Below, piece by piece: positions 1 to 12,351 of a stretch of 64,000 nt of DNA. Under the pieces are notes generated by a model. That model saw only the letters and a program-made list of their open reading frames with translations. It did not search any database and had not been told where the DNA came from. Origin of the DNA: Diphasiastrum complanatum (lineage: Eukaryota > Streptophyta > Lycopodiopsida > Lycopodiales > Lycopodiaceae). Position 1 is the first letter of the stretch. Every line of letters starts with the position of its first letter. A program made the position numbers and the translations under genes. The DNA is taken from positions 32,493,683 to 32,557,682 of the forward strand of contig CM055101.1 of the NCBI GenBank assembly GCA_029204225.1. The letters are read 5' to 3'.

Positions 1-483
1 CAGCAGAGATCTAATATAGGAGCATGAGCACTTCAAAAAATGGACATTGCAAATGCTCAATTTTTTCTTGTCCCCTATCACCATCTCAAGAAAAATCCAT
101 TTTTCGCTCTCAATGATCTTCTGAAATCAAATTCGACTGTGATACAATCAATTAGTCATGGCGATCCTATTAACATTGCTGGTAGCACCTCTACACAAGA
201 CCACAGCCAAGGATTTCACAAACAAAGATGTTTGATCCATTCCTCAACACTAGCAATCGTCTAACAACGTCCGCCGAGTTATTTCCTTTCCATCCACTCA
301 ACACAAAATCCAAAAACATCCCACCACATTCCCTTGCGCTCTTGTCAATTTTTTGTACTCAAAATATGTCATATCAATCACATGCTTTTGTCCTTATAAA
401 TCCATGCTTAAAAATATGTCATATCACCCACATGCTTTTGTCCTCAAAAAATATTTATAAAATTAGAGTCAAATCATTTTTTG
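1..483. other. Flanking sequence left of copia-1, no gene seen
   Basis: No coding sequence is recognised. Short open frames exist on the plus strand at 40-264 and 228-641, but they show no known motif and the second runs into the LTR. The only structure is a short tandem repeat at 361-454. Confidence 0.5.
361..454. repeat. Two-copy tandem repeat, 50-bp period
   Basis: The stretch AAAATATGTCATATCA followed by CACATGCTTTTGTCCT occurs at 361 and again at 411. The copies differ at a few bases. No function is apparent. Confidence 0.75.
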
Positions 484-1172
484 TGAAAAATTGCCTACAT
501 TGGCAAATCTATCCATGTAGAATATTGTACATTTTGTCAATATTGTTTGTTGGTTACTTGAATGACCAAAGTGCCACTTGTACATACACACCTAAAGTAG
601 GTTACCACGAGTCAAGAGGAGTGGTTGTGTCTATTTGGTAGTGATTCCTACTTTGTAGGATCTAGACCATGATTTATGATGAGATTTGTACCTACCATGC
701 ACCTACCAAGCATGACTCTTGGATCTAGGCTAGGGTTTTCACATTAGGGCAAGAAAGTGGAGTCTACTTCCTTATTACATGCTGGATTTTCACCTAACTT
801 TGCAAAGGAACTGTATTTTACTATGTATTTCCATTCTCCATAGTGAGAAGATAGAAACTTTTTGGAGCCTCAAGGAGAAACTCGAGTTTCCTCTCGTTGT
901 ATGGTGATTACTCTATTTTTCCAATGAAACCCAGCTTTGGCACTTTGTAAACACTGTCTACAGGCCGTACTACAGCCTTATTTCCACACGTGTGGAGTTG
1001 GATTAGACTATTTGATCAATGCTTTGATTGTCTCTACTTGTTTCCTATCAAGCTGCTAAACTAGATCTTGTTTTTTGATGACTAGTTTCTGATAGATTGT
1101 TTAACAAGCATACAATCACCTTGTGGATCATTCAAAGATCCATTTATGGTCCTTAGTACTATACTTTTCACA
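484..1172 (+). repeat. Copia-1 5' LTR
   Basis: This 689-bp direct repeat matches 5777-6465. It starts TGAAAAATTGCC and ends CTTTTCACA. A perfect palindrome CCACACGTGTGG, with a G-box-like CACGTG core, lies at 984-995 and recurs in the 3' LTR at 6277. A related CACACGTGTG sits in the leader at 1336-1345. Confidence 0.95.
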
Positions 1173-1185
1173 TGGTATCAGAGCC
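1173..1185 (+). other. Primer-binding site of copia-1
   Basis: TGGTATCAGAGCC directly follows the LTR end. It is the usual plant copia site complementary to the 3' end of initiator tRNA-Met, where minus-strand DNA synthesis starts. Confidence 0.95.
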
Positions 1186-1791
1186 AAGTACAAGGCCATT
1201 GATCTGTGTTTGAATCTAATCCAGTTTTAGCAAGTTTTGGTGCAAAAAGCTAGTATTGGAAGGGCGAGCTGGTATCCAGGTTTTGGTGAGGGAATTTGAT
1301 CCCAAACTTTTTCAGGATCAAAATCCGTACTGTTCACACGTGTGGGCATCTCTGAACCAGCATTTAATAACCCATATTCATTGGATCATAGAAAATTCAT
1401 ATGGTGTCAGTTTGATGTAATTTTTGGTGCAAATCCTAGGATAAGCTACCAAGATCACTTGCCATTGATTAGTTTTGAATTTGTTTCATGAAAACTAATT
1501 AATCTAGGCTGATTTCAGACCTTCTTAAAGTGGAAACCAGGTCTTGAAAGTACATCAAAGTGAATGAGAGAGATAGAGTCAGTTTTTGTCCAAGAATAGC
1601 CAATATTGGCAAGATTTGCTTGAGTGTAGTTTTCATCTCATCTTATCTTCATTCCAGCTTGTGAGGGAGTGATACAAATCCATCTGTTGGATTAGAAGTC
1701 AGCATTTGAGTGAAACACTGCAAGTTAGAAACCTTTGTGAGTTTCAGATCCAAACAAATCTATATCTTATGTGTAGAATCTTGCTAGTAAG

Positions 1792-2661
1792 ATGGGATCA
1801 GTGGGAGCCTACCTTCTAGAAGCTAGTGAGAGGTTAAATTCTACCAATTATGCTATTTGAAAAGTGAGGATGGAGTCACTAATGGTGCTCCAGGATCTTT
1901 ATGAGTTTCTAATAGATGATGAAGATGAACCTCTAGGTGCACAGGAATTAGTGAGATACAAGAAGAGGTCTAGGCTTGCACTTCACTGTATTAAGATGAA
2001 TGTAAGCAATGATCTTTTAAGGGAAGTATCATCATGTAAGAGTGCTAAAGAGGCTTGGAAATCTTTAAAATCTATCTATGAGTCTAGTAACACTTCGAGG
2101 GTTCTCATGCTTAGGAATCAGATTCTACAAAGCATGAAGAGGAGTGATGAGAATGCACAAGATTATGTGCTAAGAATCAAGTCTCTTAATAGGGAGTTAG
2201 CTTCCATTGGAGAGAAGATTCAAGATAGTGAGCTTGTTCAGATTGTCCTAAATGGTCTAGGGAGTGGCTTTTCAAATTTGATCCAAAGCTTTGCAATCCA
2301 AGACACTTTGCCTACTATAGAAAAGCTACACAGTGTATTAGTAGCTGAAGAGTGTAGGATGTTGCATACCAATGCAAGAATGAATGCTATTTCTCTGCAG
2401 GATGGTGATGAGAAAGCTAATTTCTCATTCAAAAGCAAGAAGAAGACCAATGGCAAGAAGAAGCACTTCAAGGAGACCAAGGAGGAGGATGAGGCTTCAA
2501 GCTCAAAGGGCAAGATCAAAGACAAGTCCAAGTACAAATGTTTTTTCTGTGGAAAGAAAGGACATTTTGCATCAGAATGTCTCAAGAAGAAGCAGGCACA
2601 AGAGAGCAACAAAGCAACATTGCACATCAGGAGGAAGAGGAGGATGAAGAGTCATCCTTGA
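1792..2661 (+). pseudogene. gag: Copia-1 gag (UBN2-type capsid with CCHC knuckle), broken
   Basis: The copia capsid protein forms the particle in which reverse transcription occurs. The natural start is ATG 1792, because it is in frame with the long frame from 1864 and precedes the conserved N-terminal NYAI motif. A TGA at 1858-1860 replaces the conserved Trp right after NYAI, leaving a 22-codon stub. The frame resumes at ATG 1864 with the UBN2-like helical region. A basic Lys-rich stretch follows, then one zinc knuckle, CFFCGKKGHFASEC, encoded near 2540-2581. The frame shifts between about 2600 and 2660 before the protease. Translation from 1864 would give 265 residues lacking the N-terminus. 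Confidence 0.88.
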
Positions 2662-5030
2662 TGGTTTCCAACAAACCACCATCATCCAAGAGCAACACCA
2701 ATGATTCTTGGTGGATTGATAGTGGGGCAAGTTCCCACATGACATATCAAAAGGACATATTCTCCACCTTACTTTCTTAAAATGACTTGCATAGATCAAT
2801 CTATACTGCAAGTAGTCAATAATGTAAGATAAGTGGAATAGGAACAATTCCCTTGTATGTGAGATCATCCAAAAGGATGAATCTAGATAATGTTCTTTAT
2901 GTTCCTAAGTTAACCAAGAATTTGCTTAGTGTTGGCCAGTTAATGGATAATGGCCTAGATGTACAATTTAAGCATGGAGTTTGTTCCATCCTTAGAAATG
3001 ATGAATGTATAGCCAAAGGCTTTAAGCAAGGTAGATTGTTTAAGCTTGATGCTAATATTGCAGTGGAGAGTGTTAACTTGGCAAAGGTGGAGCTATCAAA
3101 GGTGGAACTGTGGCACAAAAGGTTGGGCCACCCCAACTACAAAGCCATGGAATCTATGGCTACAAAGGAGCTTGTAGTTGGACTCCCCAAGCATTTGTCA
3201 AAGTGTGGGAAGAGATGTGAAGCATGCAACCTCTCAAAGGCTCACAAGCTACCCTTCTCAAGATCTACATCAAGATCAAACTCTCCTCTTGAACTCATCC
3301 ATTCGAATGTTCATAGTTTTTCACATGAGTCTAATGGTGGTACCAAGTACTATGTAATCTTCATTGATGACTATTCTAGATTTTGTTGGATGTACCTCTT
3401 GTCTAGCAAATCAATGGTGTTTGATTCTTTTGTAAAGTTCAAGACTTTGGTAGAAAATCAACTTAGTACCAAGATTAAGGTATTAAGGAGTGATAATGGA
3501 GGTGAATATGTCTCCAATAAGTTGATTGACTTTTGTATTTCTAATGGCATAAAGAGGGAGTTGTCATGTCCATACACCCCTCAACAAAATGGAGTGAGTG
3601 AGAGAAGAAATAGATCTCTTTGTGAGTGTGCTAAGGCCTTAAGGCTAGATGCTTCTCTATCCAAACCATTTTGGGGTGAAGCAATAACTTGTGCTAACTA
3701 TTTGTGCAATAGATTGCCAAACCAAGCCATTGGAGGAATCACACCATTTGAAGCTCTATTTGGAGAGAAGCCCAATCTCAAAGATCTCAAAGTTTTTGGA
3801 TCCACTTGCTATGTACACCAATCCTTGGATAAGAGAAGGAAGGATGATGCAACATCCATCAAAGGCATCTTTGTGGGATATGGTGAGAATAGCAAAAGCT
3901 ATAGAGTCTTCAATCCCATCACTAGCAAGGTGATAGTGAGTAGGGATGTTATTTTTTATGAAGGACATGTCTGTGATTTGGATGATAATGCTACTAATCA
4001 TCTTGATGCCAAGGATCATGCTAGGATGGAGGAGGAGCTTCCAAGTGAAGAAGAACTTGAGGATCCACCTCAAGATGCAAGAACTCCAAGAACTCCAAGA
4101 AGATCTACAAGGGCAAGATCCGAGCCATTGAGGCTCACCTATGATGGTCAAGGTGATCAAAGGGAAGGCTCATCATCTTTCACATCTTACACCTTTCTTA
4201 CTTCAATGTTAGATGAGCCAACATGCTATGAAGATGCTTGTAAGTCTAAAAGTTGGATGGATGCTATGCAAGTAGAGTATGATGCTCTTATTGAGAATCA
4301 TACTTGGGATCTTGTGGATCTTCCTCAAGGGAAGAAACCTCTTGATTGCAAGTGGGTGTTTAGATTGAAGTATAATCAAGATGGATCAATAAGCAAGCAT
4401 AAAGCTAGGCTTGTTGCCAAATGTCTTTTACAAACCAAGGGCATTGACTATGATGAGACTTTTGCTCCTGTGGCTAAGCTTGTTACTATCAGGTTGATCA
4501 TTAGTCTTGCTACAACCTTCAATTGGGAGCTATTCCAACTTGACTTCACTAATGCATTCCTCAATGGTTATTTGGAGGAAGAGATCTACATGAGGCAACC
4601 CGAGGGCTTCATCAAGGCAAAGCATGAAGGAAAGGTGTGTTTTTTGAAGAAGAGCCTTTATGGGCTCAAGCAAGCACCTAGAGCATGGTACTCTAGGCTA
4701 AACTCTTTTCTCATTTCCATCAATTTTGTAATGAGTGCCTATGATCCATCATTGTATATAAGTTTTCATGATGGCATGATCATTATTCTTGTTTTGTATG
4801 TAGATGACATTATCTTGAATGGTAATGATCTAGATGGAATTAGAGATGTAAAAATTGCTTTAGCAAAAGAGTTTAAGATGGTAGATCTCAGCCTATTGAG
4901 CTTCATTCTTGGAATAGAGGTTATTAGAGGATGTGATTTTAGCTTCATTTGTCAATCTAAATATGCTACATCCATCCTAGATAGATTTGGAATGAAGAAT
5001 TGTAAAGGCATCGAGACACCAATGGAGTAA
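2640..5030 (+). pseudogene. pol: Copia-1 protease-integrase-reverse transcriptase, broken
   Basis: The protease active-site motif DSGASSHMT lies near 2730-2756. The frame then meets TAA at 2778 and TAA at 2820 and is open from 2853 to 5030 (725 codons). Residue numbers below are from 2853. The integrase zinc-binding His and Cys residues lie at about 88-126. The core follows, with Asp in RSDNGGEY (residue 214) and Glu in GVSERRN (about 250). The first catalytic Asp, expected in HSD, is Asn at about 152. The RT C-terminal half carries YVDD at residues 649-652 (4797-4808). TAA at 5028 cuts RT from RNase H in the same frame. Copia-lineage pol is certain; activity is unlikely because of the stops and the Asp-to-Asn change. 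Confidence 0.93.
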
Positions 5031-5813
5031 AATGTAAAAGCATCTATTGGTTGTGATGAAGCATCCTTTGAGGACATCACATTATATAGAAGGCTTATTG
5101 GCTCCTTGATCTATTTAACTATAACTAGACCTGATCTTAGTTATAGTGTTGGAAAGTTAAGCCAATTCATGCAAAGTCCTCTAGTTTCACATTGGAAGAT
5201 GGCCAAAAGAGTTCTTAGATACATTTCATTCACTAAGAATTTTGGTATTTTGTATAGAGGAACTAATCTTGGCTTAAGAGCCTATAGTGACTCGGATTTT
5301 GCAGGTGACAAAGTGGATAGAAGATCAACAAGTGCCTTTTCCACCTTTCTATGTGATGGAGTAGTATCATGGCTTTCCAAAAAGCAAGATACCATCTCCC
5401 TATCTTCCACAGAATCCGAATACAAGGCCTTGACATCAACATGCAAGGAGGTCTTGTGGCTCAAAAGGCTATTGGTGGAGCTTCATGTCATGGAGGAGGA
5501 GATCCCTATCATCTATTGTGACAACCAATCAGCCCAATCACTTGCAACTAATCCTACATTCCATGCAAGGAGCAAACACATCAAAATTGCTCATCATTTC
5601 GTGAGGGAAAAAGTGCAAGCTAAAGAGATCAAGCTCCAACACGTGCCATCATCAAGTTGCTTGGCTGATTTGTTTACTAAACCTTTACCTAAAGATTCAT
5701 TTGTCAAGCTTAGATCTTCGATTGGAGTTATTGATAAAAGCATTGTGATCTCCAAGGCTAGATTTGAGGAGGAGTATGAAAAATTGCCTACATTGGCAAA
5801 TCTAGCCATGTAG
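5031..5813 (+). pseudogene. Copia-1 RNase H domain, separated from RT by a stop
   Basis: This continues the pol frame after the TAA at 5028-5030; an internal open frame runs from 5106. RNase H removes the RNA strand during reverse transcription. Visible motifs are AYSDSDFAGD with catalytic Asp residues, SLSSTESEYKAL with the catalytic Glu, and YCDNQSAQSLATNP. The final stop TAG at 5811 lies 12 codons inside the 3' LTR, so the coding end overlaps the LTR. Confidence 0.92.
5764..5776 (+). other. Polypurine tract of copia-1
   Basis: The purine-rich run TGAGGAGGAGTA ends directly at the 3' LTR start. It is the likely plus-strand primer; it also codes within the RNase H frame. Confidence 0.75.
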
Positions 5814-6465
5814 AATATTCTACATTTTGTCAATATTGTTTGTTGGTTACTTGAATGGCCAAAGTGCCACTTGTACATACACACCTAAAGTAGGTTACCA
5901 CGAGTCAAGAGGAGTGGTTGTGTCTATTTGGTAGTGATTCCTACTTTGTAGGATCTAGACCATGATTTATGATGAGATTTGTACCTACCATGCACCTACC
6001 AAGCATGACTCTTGCATCTAGGCTAGGGTTTTCACATTAGGGCAAGAAAGTGGAGTCTACTTCCTTATTACATGCTGGATTTTCACCTAACTTTGCAAAG
6101 GAACTGTATTTTACTATGTATTTTCATTCTCCATAGTGAGAAGATAGAAACTTTTTGGAGCCTCAAGGAGAAACTCGAGTTTCCTCTCATTGTATGGTGA
6201 TTACTCTATTTTTCCAATGAAACTCAGCTTTGGCACTTTGTAAACACTGTCTGCAGGCCGTACTATAGCCTTATTTCCACACGTGTGGAGTTGGATTAGA
6301 CTATTTGATCAATGCTTTGATTGTCTCTACTTGTTTCCTATCAAGCTGCTAAACTAGATCTTGTTTTCTGATGACTAGTTTCTGATAGATTGTTTAACAA
6401 GCATACAATCACCTTGTGGATCATTCAAAGATCCATTTATGGTCCTTAGTACTGTACTTTTCACA
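5777..6465 (+). repeat. Copia-1 3' LTR
   Basis: This 689-bp partner of 484-1172 has the same termini. Counting by eye gives about 11 substitutions against the 5' LTR, roughly 98.4% identity, and no length change. Confidence 0.95.
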
Positions 6466-6680
6466 TTTTTTTAGTTCCATAGTTTGTCATTTTGACAAAC
6501 CACTTGCCATATGACACATACCAAGCCGTAATCACAGATTTTCATGCAAAAAAAAATTGCGTGACACTGCCACGCGTGGCAAAAAAATGTGTGGCCCCTC
6601 TCATTTTTCTCTCTCTCAATCTCTCACTCTCAATCTTTCATTTCTTTTCACTCCTCTCCACTCTTTTCTCAATCTCTTCA

Positions 6681-6822
<142 letters not shown>

Positions 6823-7104
6823 ATCGTTCACTCTCCAATATCTCTTTCTCTCTCTCTCACACACACGCATCTTTCACTCTCCAATTTCCAATCTCTTTCT
6901 CTTTCACACACTCTTTCACATCTCCTTTTCATTTTTCACACATTTAAAAGTTTTCTTTTCTTTTTCACTCTCTCACACATCTCTCTCTCTTTCTCACACT
7001 CACACACACACACACACACACACACAATCTTTCACTTTTTCATTTTTCACATTTGATATCTTTCCAAGTTCTTTTCACAACTTCATATCTTTCTCTCAAT
7101 AGTC

Positions 7105-8325
7105 ATGTCTACTAGTGGTAGCGGAGCATCAAGGAGGAGGCCAAGGTCCTCTTCCAGTGGAAGAGGACAAGCCTCGGGATCGGATTCCGATTGAGTGTGA
7201 GATTTTTATACTATGCTATCTCTCGAGGAAAGGCAAAGGATGAAAGCCCTTTGTCTTTCTGAAGGAGAATCTGATCAACGTGGATTCATTTCGATAGACA
7301 TGCCGTCGGAAGAATCCACGAATATTTTCTATAACCTTGATGAGGATGGTTCCATCATCATGGACATTAGGGGTAAGGGCGTCATCAATAGATTGCACGA
7401 CCTTACTCTTAAATACTTTGGTCACGATTTGTTTAACCCTTGGGAGCAACAAGACCAAGGGGACAAAAACAAGATACTTGATATATTGTACCGTGAGTTT
7501 CCACAACCAAATCAATTTAATGACAAATGGGCAAAGACGAGTATGTGTACGCATATTCTTCATATGTGCCAATCATTAAGACGATTATGTAGTAAAGTCA
7601 AGAAGAGGCCGGGATGGGCGTCTAAAAAAGATTGGAAAAAAGTTGTTTATGAATCCAAGCATCCTAATCCCGAGCGCTTTAAGCAACAAAGAGAGGCAAC
7701 TAAATCAAGGCTTGATCTTTTAGGCCAATCTCACCTTGGATCGGGAGGCAAGGCCAATATGTTGCCCAAGTCTCGCATACCTTTTCTTTTCTGGTCATTG
7801 TTCTTGCGCTCGGATCTGATACTCCAACTTCAAAAATCTCTCTCGAGCGCTCGTTGATTGGATGTGCTTGTCAGACCAGGGGTTAGTTAATTGCATTTCA
7901 TATGTTTATTGTTTATCAATTTTTTTTTTGCTTTTTTCTAATCATCGATTTGTGTTGATGTAGGTTGAAGATTATGGGCGTAAGTATACAAATGCCGAGT
8001 ACAATATTGGATATCGCCATGGCTACAGTGCCTTGGTTGATCATCTTGCGGCACAAGGCGTACATCCAAGGGTGAATTCTTGTTACATAATTTGTATTTC
8101 TCTTATTTTTTATACACAATTTTTATTTCATTTCAATTTTATCACATGTGTTTGGCTAATAATTATTAATCTGTTTTGTGAATGTGTATGTAGAGGGCAT
8201 CTGCTTCCTTTGTGGAAGAAAGTACGGAAGAAAACCAAGGAGAAGAAGGGAATGAAGATGAAGGGGACGAAGGCGAAGACAAAGGACAAGATTCGGCTTC
8301 GGACAACGATGAGGGAAAAAGATAG
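7105..8325 (+). pseudogene. Spliced pseudogene, possibly plant transposase (Ptta/En/Spm-like) or gene of the same element
   Basis: A consistent three-exon model is visible. Exon 1 is 7105-7881, intron 7882-7963 (GT-AG), exon 2 7964-8071, intron 8072-8193 (GT-AG), exon 3 8194-8325 ending in TAG. The start ATG 7105 opens a Ser/Arg/Gly-rich N-terminus. The middle holds a basic segment with KKRPGWASKKDWKK and SHLGSGGKANM, loosely like the conserved block of plant Ptta/En/Spm transposases (Pfam PF03004). Exon 2 carries GYRHGYSALVDHLAAQG. The C-terminus is strongly acidic. Exon 1 is one frame throughout but has TGA stops at 7192, 7198 and 7855, with no frameshift. The splice-phase agreement argues for a once-real gene. 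The family assignment is tentative. Confidence 0.5.
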
Positions 8326-8335
8326 TGAAGACTAA

Positions 8336-9245
<910 letters not shown>

Positions 9246-9336
9246 CAAAGCTCTTCTTCACGAAATTCATTTTGGAAATGCAGTCAAGGCCCCCACTTTT
9301 TTCATTTCGTGGGTTTTTTTTTTGTTGATGTATTTC

Positions 9337-9755
9337 TGCGTGGCACTACCACGCCCTAAAAGAAATTGCAAAAAAGCCTGCCACGGCGTGGCAGGATTGC
9401 ACTTGTTGGAAAAATTTGCCACGCGTGCCAAACTTCAGAAAAAATTTTAAAATTTTTTGGCATTCTGGAAAAAAACTACCACGCGTGACAATTTTCTATA
9501 TTTTTTTAATCATGGTAGTGCCACGTGTGGCACTACCACGCGTGGCCGCATGGCAGTGCCACGCAGATTTAAAATTTGAATCTATCCGAGCCCCCTCCCC
9601 CCCAATCTGTTTGGAAGAAGAGCCGGTGACAAAAAACTTAGGCGGCGTGGTAGTGCCACGCGTTCATTGCCACACAATTGCCACGGAGATTGCCACGCGA
9701 GGGCCGTCAGGTCAAATCTGGCCCCCGTCTTATGTGTGTGGCAATGGGCGTGGCA
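9337..9755. repeat. Cluster of GCCACGCGTGGC-type palindromes
   Basis: About a dozen full or half copies of a palindromic core related to TGCCACGCGTGGCA occur in both orientations in about 420 bp. Examples are GCGTGGCACTACCACGC at 9338, CCTGCCACGGCGTGGCAGG at 9377, AGTGCCACGTGTGGCACT at 9517 and CCACGCGTGGC at 9536. One further copy sits at 6569-6580. The pattern resembles CACTA subterminal repeats; the role is inferred. Confidence 0.85.
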
Positions 9756-9769
9756 ATGTGCCTATATTT

Positions 9770-11757
9770 GTAGTTGTGATTTTTCATAATGGAATCGTAT
9801 TTCTCTTTCATTGCTTGGTGCCATTCTGGTTTACTAGCAGCTTCTTGAAAATCAATTGGTTCCTTCTCAACAATGACACTAGACATGAGTGCATAATTTA
9901 TCTATCTTGGTCTCAAGCTCCGAGCTCCCCCTTGTTCACTAGTCTTTGGATCTTCTTGGTTCTCCGTAAGTTTGAGAAACCACTTCGGCCGCTTCACTCG
10001 CTGATTACCACTTGGAGTAGGTTGTATTGGAGCTTCTTGTCTTTCACCTGCATCTTGATCTTCGGCTCTATGTTGCTCAATAGGTTGCACATCATCATAG
10101 TACGCGTCAAATTCAATCCATGGGGGTGAGTCATCAACCACATCTAACTTATATGACTTGCTTTCATCAAAAATCACATCTCAACCATTATGAACTGATG
10201 CTAAATAAATGCACTCAGAAAATGCAAAATACTAGATATAACTCTAGTGACAAACTGATAAACAGAATCTCGAACGATTCCCGAAACTTTCTCAAAACTC
10301 GAATTATTGCTGTTCAAGAATAATTCGTGTTGGATCAAGCAGGCTCTGTAACACAACCAAATGAAATGAGACGAATTCTAAACGAAAACGAAACGAAGCG
10401 AAACTTAAACGAGCTCTGACATTGATTCATGCTAGAAGAACACAAATCGCAAAACAAAACGAAACGAAACGAAAGAATTCGCGACAAGATCAATCAATCT
10501 CTATAACAAGATGAGACGAGACGAAACGAAATGGGACGAAATGAAACGAAACAAAACAAAACCTAAGTGAGCCTCTGAAATTGATTTACGCTTGTAGCCA
10601 AGTGATCGTGAAGTGAAACACGAAGTGAAGCAAAGCGAAAGGATTCGTGAACAAAATCAGTTCATCAGGAATTCAGATATGACTGTTGGTCACTGTCAAT
10701 TATATCATTCTTACGATCTTTCAGAGAGTAGACAAACACTGTTGATCTATGTTAACAGGTTAATGTAGCATTCAACTAAATCAAACCAATATGCGGAATT
10801 GAATGAAACAAGTAAATCAGACACACAAATGATATCAGACAAAAAATTCATTTGAGATCATACAATGTATAGAATAACATGTGCATAACAGCTACAACAT
10901 TACCTATTGATCTTCTTGAATTTTAGCAGCACTGCATGACAAATCCACGTAGTGCATTGGCGTGAGAGAAATACAGTCCTCTCACGAATCGTGTCTTGCT
11001 TACTAGCCGACTTTGGATCTACTGATCCTCTCAAAGTTGTCTCGCTCATAGGCAGACTATATTCTGAATATTTTTCATGTCTCCTTCTTGTCTTGCTTTC
11101 ATTACTTAGCTTATGCATCAAACAAAAATTATATAGTTTGCTTTCAATTGTCACGTCTTGTAACTTACAAATTAGAAAAGATTAAACATCTACAACTAAT
11201 CGCGAATTACGAGAGTGGCAGATTAGCCACGATCTAGAACACTTTTGATGATGTCATGACATTAGATCAAATATTTGTACCCCTTGGTACTTGGTTGATC
11301 TTCTTGGCTATTCGTGGAGCACGACTGATTTCATGTCGTGTCGTGTCGTGTCATGTTGCTTTTTGTCAAAGTTTTAGAATTGAAAGCTAGCAAAGTTTTG
11401 GCATTAGAAACAAAATGTTTCTTCATGAACTTCATGAGTGATAGGATCAAACAGTTTGTAAACTTTAGACTCTTTAGCATACCCAATGAAAATACACTTC
11501 AATGGCTTTGCATCCAGCTTCTTTCTAGTTTCATCAGAAACTTTCATATATGCAAGGCAACCAAAATCTCTTAAGTGCTTGATAGATGGCTTGTGACCAC
11601 TATAAGCTTCTTCGGGAGTTATACCTACAAGACTCTTCATAGGAGAATGGTTTTGTAGGTATCATGTTGTCTTTTTTGCTTCAGCCCAAAATGATTTGGG
11701 CAAGTTCTTGGCCTTCATCATGCTAAGTGCACACTCCACCAAAGTTCTGTTTTTCCC
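9770..11757 (-). pseudogene. pol: Copia integrase/RT fragment split by a solo LTR
   Basis: The first part (11757-11426) encodes the end of the integrase core (KNRTLVECALSMMKAKNLPK) and the conserved downstream block TPEEAYSG, RDFGCLAY, KCIFIGYAKESKVYKLFDP. The second part (10195-9770) resumes with DVIFDESKSYKLD and the acidic linker, and ends in the RT N-terminus with WHQAMKEKYDSIMKNH. The two parts join in frame if the inserted LTR and one copy of its 5-bp target duplication are ignored. A TGA stands where an Arg codon is expected just before DVIFDE. Another in-frame stop lies between the AKKTT and YLQNHS segments. It is dead coding sequence. Confidence 0.88.
10196..11425 (-). repeat. Solo LTR (1,230 bp) with perfect 5-bp target duplication
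   Basis: The block begins TGATGC and ends TTCTTCA on the plus strand, so it has TG...CA ends in either orientation. It is flanked on both sides by TGAAC (10191-10195 and 11426-11430). Orientation is inferred from the TTTCGTTT-rich, R/U5-like character on the minus strand. No internal coding region is present, so this is most simply a solo LTR left after LTR-LTR recombination. Its 10.36-10.64 kb part is full of AAACGAAACGAAAC-like short repeats. Confidence 0.75.
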
Positions 11758-12351
11758 AAATACACTAAGGAACTATTTGAGTGAGGGCACGAACAGGCAG
11801 GGACCGCCACAAGCTTGGAGGACGCCCGTCTCCTAGAGTTGGGGTCAGATCGTTCTCCCAAATCTCTCCACGACTGCAAGCGATGCTTCACGGCTGAGGT
11901 TGCCCTAGTACTATGGAGCTACTATGAAAAACTTGGCCAAAAATGATGACCGATTTGGCAGAAACAACCACCTCCAAGTTTAGCAAATGCTTGCTACCAA
12001 AAAATGGCATTTTCAGATTTTGATCGGCTTCAAGATAGCTTGTGGGCTGGAACTGAAGCTACAGTCACTTCCATTGATAGTCAAAACATAGTGTTCAAGA
12101 CGAGTCATGCTTGATTTGGTCCACTATCGGCTTCAAACCAGTAGAAAACAAATTTGCAAAAATTTTCTAGTGAAGTTAGCACAAAAATGCACTAAAGGAA
12201 TCCCAAAAATGAGCAATAGAAGCAGATATGGGCTCCAAAAACAACAACTTTTGCATGACTGGAACAACGCCAATGAAGCTGATGGAATGCTCCAATCCAC
12301 TAAATTTCAACTTCTCCAAAACTTGGCCTTCCTCCACTATCGAGCTACCAT

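Larger units (their letters stand above)
484..6465 (+). mobile_element. Copia-1: nearly full-length Ty1/copia retrotransposon
   Basis: The element has two LTRs of 689 bp beginning TG and ending CA. A primer-binding site complementary to initiator tRNA-Met follows the left LTR and a purine-rich tract precedes the right one. The bases outside the LTRs are TTTTG on the left and TTTTT on the right, a near-match to a 5-bp target duplication. The internal order is gag, protease, integrase, reverse transcriptase, RNase H, which is the copia order (integrase before RT). The LTRs differ at about 11 positions by eye, so insertion was fairly recent. The polyprotein frame is nevertheless broken in at least five places (stops at 1858, 2778, 2820 and 5028, and a frame change near 2600-2660), so this copy cannot move on its own. 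Confidence 0.95.

Noticed and set aside
40-641. Two open frames of 74 and 137 codons at the left edge
   Set aside because: No domain, AT-biased residues, and the second enters the copia-1 LTR.
9755-9785. TTTGTAGTTGTG as a CACTA terminal inverted repeat end
   Set aside because: Read on the minus strand it is the last coding part of the copia RT fragment (MKNHNYK), so it belongs to that relic.
9416-10129. 237-codon plus-strand frame
   Set aside because: It crosses the palindrome cluster and runs antisense to the minus-strand copia linker; no protein motif.
10900-11154. 84-codon minus-strand frame inside the solo LTR
   Set aside because: It has no known motif, lies fully in LTR sequence, and its length is unremarkable.
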